Of a stretch of DNA of 6,007 nucleotides, positions 1 through 5,433 are shown in pieces. The stretch's first letter is position 1. The number at the start of each line of letters is the position of its first letter. The DNA comes from Candidatus Nomurabacteria bacterium (GTDB lineage Bacteria; Patescibacteriota; Saccharimonadia; Saccharimonadales; Saccharimonadaceae): contig JAISHL010000087.1 of NCBI GenBank assembly GCA_031262565.1, positions 1 through 6,007 of the forward strand, read 5' to 3'. The notes under the pieces were generated by a model that saw nothing but the letters and a program-made list of their open reading frames with translations, searched no databases and was not told the origin of the DNA. A program made the position numbers and the translations under genes.

Positions 1-756
1 TGCGCCGTCACGCTTGCCGAGTTTTTTATTGCCAGTTTCATTCAAAATATGTGGCACATGCGCAAAAATCGGTCGCTCAATCTCCAATGCCTCATACAAA
101 TTCAAATAATTCGGCATGCTTGAGATAAATTCTTGGCCTCTGATAATATGCGTAATTTCCATTTCCAAATCGTCAATTATGTGCGCAAAATTATACGTCG
201 GGAAGCCGTCGGATTTAATCAAAATGAAATCATCAACAGCGTCCGCGCCCGCCGACAAATCACCCATCACCGCGTCCTGCCAAGAATAATCCTTCGGCTC
301 GGACTTGAAACGGAGCGGCTGTGATCCGTCCCAAGTCGGCGGATTTTCAGGGCGATAGTCACGATAGCGAAAAGCTTTTTTTTGAGTTGCCGACTCTTCG
401 CGAAACTTTTGCAATTGCTCTGAATCATACGGATCGGCATATGCGCGCCCCATGTCAATCAATTTTTGCCCCCATTTTTTATATGAATCCAAACGCTCCG
501 ACTGGCGATACGGCGCAAATTTTCCGCCAATATCTGGACCTTCATCATATTGCAATCCCAAAGTCTTGACGGCGCGCAAAATATAATCATCAGCGCCAGC
601 CACCTCACGATTTTTATCGGTGTCTTCTAGTCGTAAAATGAAATCACCATCAGCGTGTTTTGCAACTAAATACGCAAATAATGCCGTTCGGAGATTGCCA
701 ACATGCGCAAATCCAGTCGGACTTGGTGCGAAACGAGTGCGAATTTTCTTTTTCAT
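1..756 (-). CDS. gltX: Glutamyl-tRNA synthetase, N-terminal part (cut by window edge)
   Basis: Class I aminoacyl-tRNA synthetase that charges tRNA with glutamate in the cytoplasm. The frame is open from ATG at 756-754 to base 1, giving 252 residues of a protein usually about 460-500 long. The N-terminus carries the GluRS signature RFAPSPTGFAHVGNLRTA at residues 8-25, with HVGN as the HIGH motif. It continues with LRLEDTD (41-47), a typical FPTYNFAHIIDD stretch (185-196) and the KMSKS-equivalent KLGKR (245-249). Two oddities: the usual KLSKR serine is Gly247, and the region that in many GluRS binds zinc (around 105-135) has no cysteine. The start is fixed by family alignment (MKKKIRTRFAPSPTG). 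There is no Shine-Dalgarno, and a -10 box ends 9 bases before the ATG. It lies 62 bases downstream of the DUF4367-like gene on the same strand. Whether it also charges tRNA-Gln cannot be judged, because the anticodon-binding domain is outside the window. Confidence 0.97.
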   Translation of the reverse strand, partial: MKKKIRTRFAPSPTGFAHVGNLRTALFAYLVAKHADGDFILRLEDTDKNREVAGADDYILRAVKTLGLQYDEGPDIGGKFAPYRQSERLDSYKKWGQKLIDMGRAYADPYDSEQLQKFREESATQKKAFRYRDYRPENPPTWDGSQPLRFKSEPKDYSWQDAVMGDLSAGADAVDDFILIKSDGFPTYNFAHIIDDLEMEITHIIRGQEFISSMPNYLNLYEALEIERPIFAHVPHILNETGNKKLGKRDGA

Positions 757-765
757 AACTAAAAT

Positions 766-794
766 ATTATAGCATATTTAAATAATCAAAATGC
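766..794 (-). promoter_or_regulatory. Putative gltX promoter with extended -10
   Basis: Read on the minus strand, TGCTATAAT (774-766) is a perfect extended -10 element. The hexamer 17 bases upstream (GCATTT, 794-789) is a poor -35, as is common for extended -10 promoters. Transcription would start about 6-8 bases past the -10, that is within about three bases of the gltX ATG, giving a leaderless or nearly leaderless mRNA. This is a prediction from the sequence only. Confidence 0.6.
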
Positions 795-801
795 GATCGC
801 A
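792..801. repeat. 10-bp palindrome TGCGATCGCA upstream of gltX
   Basis: A perfect 10-base palindrome overlaps the weak -35 position of the gltX promoter, in the gap after the DUF4367-like gene. It could be an operator or simply a chance palindrome. No second copy was noticed in this window. The core GCGATCGC is the same octamer as the cyanobacterial HIP1 repeat, but one copy means nothing by itself. Confidence 0.35.
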
Positions 802-818
802 ACCAATAACTGCTTATT

Positions 819-2186
819 TTATACGCTCTCAGCAATTTTCGTGATCTGATCGTCGCCCATCATCTCGTTGCCGCTGATCGTATAAAGTATCTCGTTCTTG
901 ACCCACGCCGCGTCTTTGCCGTAACGATAAACCGTCACACCGTTCGCACTCATGGTTTTATAATCTTCTTTCAATGGAATCAGATTATCTTTGATGTCGG
1001 AATTTGACCAATCGCTCTCCTGTTGAGTGATAGAATAGCCCGCTGCACCACCGTTGGACTTGTAATTTATTTTGATCTGCCCCGAAGCCGAAGCAACAGG
1101 TCCGTCAATCGAATATCCGCTCGGCGTATACGGCACATGCGCGTCAATGCCAGCTTTATTGGCTGCTACGCGAATCGAGATCGACGGCAAGCTGATATAC
1201 GTGAAATATCCGCCCAAAACTACAACCGCGAGCGTCGCCGCGATCATGGTTGGCGCACGAAAAAATCGCTTGGTTTTGAACTGCTTTGCGGCTTGTTTTT
1301 CAGCTTTGCGACGCGATTTTCGATCAATCGGCTTATCTAATTGCTCCTTGATCAGCACGGCTTTAAGTTGACTTCCGCTTGTCGCTTGTCTTGCTTTTGC
1401 GCTATTGACTGGTTTTTTGCCAGACAAAGTCGGCTTGAATGCAACGATTGGTGCCTGAGTTTTATGAGCTGGTTGTGTAGTTGTTTTCACCTGAATCTGT
1501 CGCTCTTGCGTCACCGTCTGTTCAGTTTTATTTACCTTTGGCGCAACAGTTTGGCGCGCCGTGGCGACTTGCGCTACATGAGAAGTTGCAGGCGAAAATC
1601 GGTAAACCTTTGGATGTTTCTCAACCGTGGCGACACGTCGAGTAACTTGCACTCTGTCGCTCTCATTCAATGGCTTACGGACAAACGACCTCTTTAATGT
1701 CTTCGCTCGATCTGGCGCACGATGAAGATTCTGTGGTTTGCTTCTAGTAAATTCGAGTTTTTGCGAAGATTTTTGAGATTGAGTAGCAACTTCCTGCGCG
1801 ATTGGCTCAATTTCAACTGGGTCATTGCCCGAAAGATAATTTGAGATCCAGCGAGGAGTAGTTTTATCGTGAGATGCTGATACGTAATTTGAAATCCACT
1901 TTGGCGCGGTTTGCTTTTTAGTCTGCACAGCTTCTTCCTTAATTTTAATCGCCCGTCCACTTTGAATCGAAATCTTGCGAGCGCTGCCCAGTTCAGCTTT
2001 TTGAATCTGCCGAGCTTGTTGAATTTGTTGAGCTTGTCGCTGAGTCGTTTGAACTCGTTGAGTTTGTCGAGCAACCTGAATAGGCGCTTGAACTTTCGGC
2101 TGTTCCGAAGCTATCGCCATTGCAATGTCGGCTGGTAAACCCGTCCTTGCGTCATATTTTTTTCCGTTAATAACTACTGTCCCCAT
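819..2186 (-). CDS. Membrane-anchored protein with Q/K-rich cytoplasmic arm and DUF4367-like C-terminal domain
   Basis: 455 residues, function unknown. A short N-terminal motif (VVINGKKYDARTGLP, 4-18) is followed by a low-complexity stretch rich in Q, R, K, T and A (about 30-305). This includes a duplicated P(K/R)WISNY(V/L)S motif at 95-102 and 111-118, and TLKRSFVRKP at 163-172. Basic residues (286-310) precede one membrane helix (about 311-333). The C-terminal part (about 335-455), predicted outside the cell, fits the DUF4367 pattern: PYTPSGYSIDG, alternating beta strands, VTVYRYGKDAAWVKNEILYTISG, then a closing ITKIAESV. Long arm inside and small domain outside follow from the positive-inside rule. 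The protein has no cysteine. The start is supported by AAGGAGG at 2196-2190, three bases before ATG, and by a promoter just upstream. It is divergent from the PEGA gene and upstream of gltX. Envelope sensing or a structural role is possible, but the sequence does not show which. Confidence 0.88.
   Translation of the reverse strand: MGTVVINGKKYDARTGLPADIAMAIASEQPKVQAPIQVARQTQRVQTTQRQAQQIQQARQIQKAELGSARKISIQSGRAIKIKEEAVQTKKQTAPKWISNYVSASHDKTTPRWISNYLSGNDPVEIEPIAQEVATQSQKSSQKLEFTRSKPQNLHRAPDRAKTLKRSFVRKPLNESDRVQVTRRVATVEKHPKVYRFSPATSHVAQVATARQTVAPKVNKTEQTVTQERQIQVKTTTQPAHKTQAPIVAFKPTLSGKKPVNSAKARQATSGSQLKAVLIKEQLDKPIDRKSRRKAEKQAAKQFKTKRFFRAPTMIAATLAVVVLGGYFTYISLPSISIRVAANKAGIDAHVPYTPSGYSIDGPVASASGQIKINYKSNGGAAGYSITQQESDWSNSDIKDNLIPLKEDYKTMSANGVTVYRYGKDAAWVKNEILYTISGNEMMGDDQITKIAESV
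2021..2069. repeat. Degenerate 30-base repeat inside the Q-rich coding stretch
   Basis: GTTGAGCTTGTCG at 2027-2039 recurs as GTTGAGTTTGTCG at 2057-2069, exactly 30 bases apart. The 20-base blocks starting at 2021 and 2051 match at 16 positions. They encode QQ/QR-rich peptide on the minus strand (about residues 40-56). The period is a multiple of three, so copies could be gained or lost without breaking the frame. This suggests the arm grew by small in-frame duplications. Confidence 0.45.
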
Positions 2187-2208
2187 AAACCTCCTTCATA
2201 TTGCAACT

Positions 2209-2237
2209 ATTTTAGCGTAAACAAAATAAAAGCGCAA
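2209..2237 (-). promoter_or_regulatory. Promoter for the DUF4367-like gene
   Basis: On the minus strand, TTGCGC (2237-2232) and TAAAAT (2214-2209) are separated by 17 bases. The expected start near 2202 gives a leader of about 15 bases that contains the AAGGAGG ribosome site at 2196-2190. Its -35 lies only three bases from the -35 of the divergent PEGA promoter. Confidence 0.65.
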
Positions 2238-2240
2238 GCG

Positions 2241-2275
2241 TTGTTTTTATATTTCAAATAGGTTATAATTATAAT
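2241..2275 (+). promoter_or_regulatory. Promoter for the PEGA/beta-propeller gene
   Basis: TTGTTT (2241-2246), a 17-base spacer and a perfect TATAAT (2264-2269) form a strong sigma70-type promoter. A second perfect TATAAT follows directly at 2270-2275. Expected starts near 2276 or 2282 leave a leader of about 14-20 bases, almost all A/T and with no Shine-Dalgarno, before the ATG at 2296. Confidence 0.72.
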
Positions 2276-2295
2276 CGTTATTTAATTTTTTAAAT

Positions 2296-3717
2296 ATGTA
2301 TAAACGCCACAGCAAAAAATACGATTTTCTCCACCGAGCCTTGACATATTCGATCATGGCAATAGCCGTTATAGCTGGAGTAATTATCTGTCTGTTCTTG
2401 GCGATGGGCTACCGATTCGATTTTAACAGTGGTAAAATTTCACAAGTCGCCCTGTTGCAATTCCGAAGCATTCCGAATAAGGCCGATGTAACGGTCAACG
2501 ACGAACTCTTGCCCGCATCAACTCCAACACGTTTAAATGTGCCAGCTGGCAAAAATAATGTCAAAATATCACTCGACGGCTATCGCTCGTGGAAAAAAAC
2601 AGTTGACGTATCGTCAGGTCAAGTTTTATGGTTGGATTATGTGCGACTGATTCCGACCAGCATCACTACCGAAGTTGTCCAAAGTTTTGCGGATATGCAA
2701 GATATATTATTGTCGCCAGATAAACATTGGCTGTTTTTGCAAAGTTCGACTGGTTTTATGCTCGCCGATATTTCCGATCCCGAGAGCGTGCGATTTTCCA
2801 CTTTTATAATCCCTGATGACTTGTTAATAAAACCAAACGCAGATCAAGAGGAGCAATTTGCAATGATTGAGTGGGATTCAAGCTCGCGCTATCTGTTGAT
2901 CCGTCATTCCGTCGGCGAAAATGTGGAATTTTTGCGTCTCGATAGACAAAATCCTGAAAAAATCATCAACCTCAATACCGAGTTCAAACAGCCAATTTCC
3001 AAACTCAATTTTGCGCCAAATAAAACCGATGAATTTTATGGTATTACAAATAATACGCTGAATATTTTTCTTCATAAAGACCACTCGACCGTTGGGCAAA
3101 TAGTTGATTATATCGTTAGCGATTACAGCTTGTCGTCTGATGGAAAAATCGCATTTATCGGCTCAGATACTGTGAACGCCGCCGAGAATAATCAAATTAT
3201 CGGTGTTTATCATAACAACACCACAACAGATATAAAAACTTTCGATCAATCCGCGCCAACCTTCGTTGAGATGGCGCGTTTTAATGATCAAGACTATCTG
3301 GTGATCGCTCGCGACGAGACCGTGACGATTTATAAAGATCCAATCAAACAGTCAACAAGCGAGCCGATTTATTTGAGTAGTCCAAGCGGAATTGATTGGC
3401 TGAGTTTATCGCCGACCGACCGCTTTGTTATCGCTGGCAATGACGGCAAAATCGTCGGCTATGATCTGGACGTAAAAGATAATTTTTCGTTTGAAACAAG
3501 TTATACGGAAGCGCCAAGTTGGCTAGATAATACGCACTTGGTCGTCACGAATAAATCACAGATTCAGATCATGGATTTCGACGGCACGAATGCGGAAAAT
3601 ATCGTAAGCGGGTTGGATATGGCGGTATTATCAAGCGATGGCGAGTTCTTATTTAGCTTAGACAAAACAAATGACGGCGTAGTTTTGCAACGTTCAAAAC
3701 TTGTGATTGAAGATTAA
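2296..3717 (+). CDS. Membrane-anchored PEGA-domain and beta-propeller protein
   Basis: 473 residues. A short basic cytoplasmic N-terminus (1-14) leads into one membrane helix or uncleaved signal anchor (about 15-37). A PEGA-type domain follows at about 52-119: IPNKADVTVND, TPTRLNVPAGKNNVKISLDGYRSWKKTVDVSSGQ, with the usual P, G and GY(R)xW positions. PEGA domains are small beta domains common in surface proteins and often named after a P-E-G-A motif that is degenerate here. Residues about 125-470 look like a TolB/WD40-type propeller. Blades are suggested by LLSPDKHWLFLQS, MIEWDSSSRYLLIR, LSSDGKIAFIGSD, LSLSPTDRFVIAGNDGKIVGYDLD and APSWLDNTHLVVTNKSQIQIMDFDG. No catalytic motif is visible. The only cysteine is in the membrane helix. 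It probably acts outside the membrane, binding protein or cell-wall partners; the ligand is unknown. The start is the first ATG after the promoter and has no ribosome site. Confidence 0.88.
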   Translation: MYKRHSKKYDFLHRALTYSIMAIAVIAGVIICLFLAMGYRFDFNSGKISQVALLQFRSIPNKADVTVNDELLPASTPTRLNVPAGKNNVKISLDGYRSWKKTVDVSSGQVLWLDYVRLIPTSITTEVVQSFADMQDILLSPDKHWLFLQSSTGFMLADISDPESVRFSTFIIPDDLLIKPNADQEEQFAMIEWDSSSRYLLIRHSVGENVEFLRLDRQNPEKIINLNTEFKQPISKLNFAPNKTDEFYGITNNTLNIFLHKDHSTVGQIVDYIVSDYSLSSDGKIAFIGSDTVNAAENNQIIGVYHNNTTTDIKTFDQSAPTFVEMARFNDQDYLVIARDETVTIYKDPIKQSTSEPIYLSSPSGIDWLSLSPTDRFVIAGNDGKIVGYDLDVKDNFSFETSYTEAPSWLDNTHLVVTNKSQIQIMDFDGTNAENIVSGLDMAVLSSDGEFLFSLDKTNDGVVLQRSKLVIED

Positions 3718-3887
3718 GCTTTTCTCTTATATTTATAAAAAAGTTTGGCATTACGATAAAACAAGTTGTTGTACTAAATTTTGGCGAAGTTTGTGACTCG
3801 ACTGTTATAGCTCACTCTTTCATGAAGGCATATAGAAAGACACAAAAAAGATTTAATGAGGAGCTATTTCTTAATTCAATGAATTAA
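3711..3887 (+). pseudogene. Start-less open frame in the convergent gap, possible gene remnant
   Basis: This stretch holds the whole 153-base gap between the two convergent genes (3718-3870). One plus-strand frame stays open for 58 codons from just after a TGA at 3708-3710 to TAA at 3885-3887, with no ATG, GTG or TTG until ATG at 3822. The predicted peptide contains the protein-like segment KQVVVLNFGEVCDSTVIAHS and then MKAYRKTQKRFNEELFLNSMN. It ends inside the 3' end of the sortase gene on the other strand. I do not recognise the family; a STAS-like (DUF4325) resemblance crossed my mind but is too weak to claim. It may be the C-terminal stump of a lost gene or a chance open frame. No promoter, ribosome site or canonical terminator is seen in the gap. 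Confidence 0.25.
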
Positions 3888-3904
3888 ACAACTGTTCAAA
3901 TAGC
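3863..3904. repeat. Nested inverted repeats at the end of the sortase gene
   Basis: TTAATTCAATGAATTAA (3871-3887) is a perfect palindrome around one central base. It contains the sortase stop codon on the minus strand and the TAA closing the open frame at 3711-3887 on the plus strand. It is enclosed by a second inverted repeat, GCTATTT (3863-3869) and AAATAGC (3898-3904). The minus-strand transcript could fold into a nested hairpin; a T-run follows about a dozen bases later (complement of 3843-3848), so it is not a classical intrinsic terminator. It may still mark or protect the 3' ends of the two convergent transcripts. Confidence 0.45.
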
Positions 3905-5160
3905 GTCGGCGGATTGCCCGTTATGTGGTCATTATCGACAGATTCATCACCATTTTGGCTGGCGGTCGCTTTGGTTGGATCTGGTGAAATTTGCTCGGCA
4001 AACACCGCGAGTCGCCTCAACGCCGTCCCCGGTGGATCGCAAGTTATCAGCGTCGCATATGGCTTATCAGTGCCAATTGCCAGCTTGTTAACCTCATTAG
4101 CCTCAATCACCTCTGTTCGCGTCACGCGATAAGTATAGCGCACGCCCTGATATTCCAGATAGAACAAATCGCCAGCCACAAGACGATTCAGTTGCACAAA
4201 AATGAATTTGTAGTCGCCGGGCGAAAACCAATCCGAGCTCGAATGCCCCAGAATCACCGTATTTCCGTTCTGCCCCGGTCGCGCATTTGCCCCCTGTATC
4301 GGGTAATGGATCACGCCACGACGAAGCGCCTCTTGCGAACCTGCCTCGCTCCAATCGTTCAAATCGTAAATCACTGGCGCGCTGACGTTGATTTTCGGAA
4401 TAATGACGCGCGGATCCTGACCAACTGGCTGATCCGCCCCAGTTCCGACAATTATATCTTGATCCGTCATAGACCCTGGGCTGATAAATGCATTCACCTG
4501 CGCAAACAATAGCTGATTATACTGAATAAACGCCGCGATAATCACAACGACGATTGCGCAAATTGCTGGCACAAAATGGCGACTTTTGCGCACTTTTTGC
4601 CCCGCCCGCCTGATCCGCGACCGCAAATCATTTCGCAGCTCATCAACCGCCTCTTTTTGAGACAAAGTTTCGCTGGACTTTTCATCAGTTGGACTACTCG
4701 CCGAGTTTACACCTTTTGCCTCCACCTCTGATATTTTCTGGTTCAGCTCGTGATTTTTCTGCGCCACCGCGTTGACATAATACCTCTCGTAATACTTCTG
4801 ATAATATTGCTGCCACGAATTGTGATATTGCGCATACGCCGCTCGCATCTCCGCCGTCTCTTTATTTTCCTTGTCACTATTCACCTCTTTTTGCTCGGCA
4901 ATTACCCTCTCGATTTTTCTCTGTTCAGGCTGTTTGGATTGCTCATGTCGCTCAATTTTAAGCTCAGTTTTAGCTTCAAGCGGTTGAATGACTCGGTTAG
5001 AATGGCTCAAAAATCGCGAGTTCGCCTCCGTTTTTGCCCGCGAGCTAGTTTCAGTCTTCGCGCGCTCGTCAACATTAAAAATCCGATTTATCTGATGACG
5101 CGCAACGTTCGCCGACGCGGCGCGCAATTTATCTTCGTTATCATTTTTGAGCGGATTCAT
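3871..5160 (-). CDS. Sortase with long cytoplasmic N-terminal arm
   Basis: 429 residues. The C-terminal half is a sortase, a cysteine transpeptidase that cuts sorting signals and joins proteins to the envelope outside the membrane. Catalytic residues are visible: His306 in TVILGHSS, Cys374 in TLITCDPPGT and an Arg (383) in LRRLAV. The domain spans about 251-392, beginning RVIIPKINVSAPVIYD. TLxTCxPPGT resembles class D/E sortases more than SrtA or SrtB; the class call is tentative. One membrane helix lies at about 195-214 after a basic stretch (180-194). The arm 1-194 is charged and low-complexity, unusually long for a sortase, with likely coiled-coil stretches and a Tyr-rich segment at 109-128 (WQQYYQKYYERYY). 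The only other cysteine, Cys201, is in the membrane helix. No LPXTG-like substrate is encoded in this window. The start ATG at 5160-5158 has no Shine-Dalgarno and lies 10 bases after a -10 box. Confidence 0.93.
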   Translation of the reverse strand: MNPLKNDNEDKLRAASANVARHQINRIFNVDERAKTETSSRAKTEANSRFLSHSNRVIQPLEAKTELKIERHEQSKQPEQRKIERVIAEQKEVNSDKENKETAEMRAAYAQYHNSWQQYYQKYYERYYVNAVAQKNHELNQKISEVEAKGVNSASSPTDEKSSETLSQKEAVDELRNDLRSRIRRAGQKVRKSRHFVPAICAIVVVIIAAFIQYNQLLFAQVNAFISPGSMTDQDIIVGTGADQPVGQDPRVIIPKINVSAPVIYDLNDWSEAGSQEALRRGVIHYPIQGANARPGQNGNTVILGHSSSDWFSPGDYKFIFVQLNRLVAGDLFYLEYQGVRYTYRVTRTEVIEANEVNKLAIGTDKPYATLITCDPPGTALRRLAVFAEQISPDPTKATASQNGDESVDNDHITGNPPTLFEQLFNSLN

Positions 5161-5170
5161 CTTATGCTTA

Positions 5171-5199
5171 ATTTTACCACGAAATGCAGAAAAATTCCA
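5171..5199 (-). promoter_or_regulatory. Putative sortase promoter with extended -10
   Basis: On the minus strand, TGGTAAAAT (5179-5171) is an extended -10 element. The -35 position (TGGAAT, 5199-5194, 17-base spacing) is weak. Only 10 bases separate the -10 from the sortase ATG, so the mRNA would have about a four-base leader or none, as predicted for gltX. Confidence 0.5.
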
Positions 5200-5207
5200 C
5201 TTTTTAT

Positions 5208-5236
5208 TTGCAACCGCGCGTCATTTATGATAAAAT
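5208..5236 (+). promoter_or_regulatory. Promoter for tRNA-Leu
   Basis: TTGCAA (5208-5213), a 17-base spacer and TAAAAT (5231-5236) preceded by TGA, making an extended -10. The expected start near 5243 gives a pre-tRNA leader of about 42 bases before the mature 5' end at 5285. It is divergent from the sortase promoter. Confidence 0.7.
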
Positions 5237-5246
5237 ACCTACGCTG

Positions 5247-5271
5247 AGATTTTTGCTGAAAAGCGAAATCT
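5247..5271 (+). other. Hairpin in the tRNA-Leu leader
   Basis: AGATTT (5247-5252) pairs with AAATCT (5266-5271). The stem extends through TGC/GCG pairs after a one-base bulge and closes a TGAAAA loop (5257-5262). It lies between the predicted transcription start and the tRNA. The bases after it are TAAAAAATTTT rather than a clean T-run, so termination is not obvious. A role in 5' processing is possible but unproven. Confidence 0.4.
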
Positions 5272-5284
5272 TAAAAAATTTTGT

Positions 5285-5372
5285 GCCTCTGTGGCGGAAT
5301 TGGTAGACGCGTCAGACTCAAAATCTGATGTCCATTACGGATGTGCTGGTTCGATTCCAGTCGGAGGCACCA
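5285..5372 (+). tRNA. tRNA-Leu, anticodon CAA
   Basis: An 88-base class II tRNA including encoded CCA. The acceptor stem GCCTCTG (5285-5291) pairs with CGGAGGC (5362-5368, one G-U pair), followed by discriminator A and CCA. The anticodon stem TCAGA/TCTGA (5312-5316, 5324-5328) closes loop CTCAAAA with anticodon CAA at 5319-5321, reading UUG. The long variable arm (5329-5344, TCC/GGA stem) and discriminator A73 are typical of leucine tRNAs. The T arm is GCTGG-TTCGATT-CCAGT. All stems fold well, so it appears functional. Confidence 0.97.
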
Positions 5373-5388
5373 AGATAGTAAAACTAAT

Positions 5389-5418
5389 AAAAAAATCGCT
5401 CGTAAGGGCGATTTTTTT
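5389..5418. terminator. Bidirectional intrinsic terminator
   Basis: The stem TCGCTC/GGGCGA (5396-5401, 5406-5411, one G-U pair) closes a GTAA loop, a GNRA-type tetraloop. It is flanked by seven A (5389-5395) and seven T (5412-5418). It should end the tRNA-Leu transcript on the plus strand. Read the other way it gives a T-run after the same stem, so it should also end the minus-strand unit whose last gene stops at 5434. Confidence 0.9.
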
Positions 5419-5433
5419 AATTATCTCATTAGG

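Noticed and set aside
793..800. GCGATCGC as a HIP1 repeat or cyanobacterial signature
   Set aside because: Only one copy was noticed and nothing else is cyanobacterial; kept only as a possible operator palindrome.
2021..2069. CRISPR-like array
   Set aside because: The repeats are degenerate, in frame with a Q-rich protein, and without spacers of constant length.
1694..2074. 126-codon minus-strand open frame in another frame of the DUF4367-like gene
   Set aside because: A shadow caused by repetitive, K/Q-rich codons of the real gene; no ribosome site.
3718..3750. Intrinsic terminator after the PEGA gene
   Set aside because: The only pairing is CTTTT with AAAAG across an A/T loop, with no GC-containing stem or clear T-run.
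3822..3887. 21-residue ORF starting MKAYRKTQKRF as an independent small gene
   Set aside because: No ribosome site or promoter before the ATG, and it is only the last third of a longer start-less frame; reported as a possible remnant instead.
3991..4512. 173-codon plus-strand open frame
   Set aside because: It lies wholly opposite the conserved sortase catalytic domain and has no family resemblance.
4750..5247. 165-codon plus-strand open frame opposite the sortase
   Set aside because: It is antisense to the low-complexity sortase arm, has no Shine-Dalgarno, and its hydrophobic composition (I/L/R-rich) is what the complement of a K/E/Q-rich gene gives.
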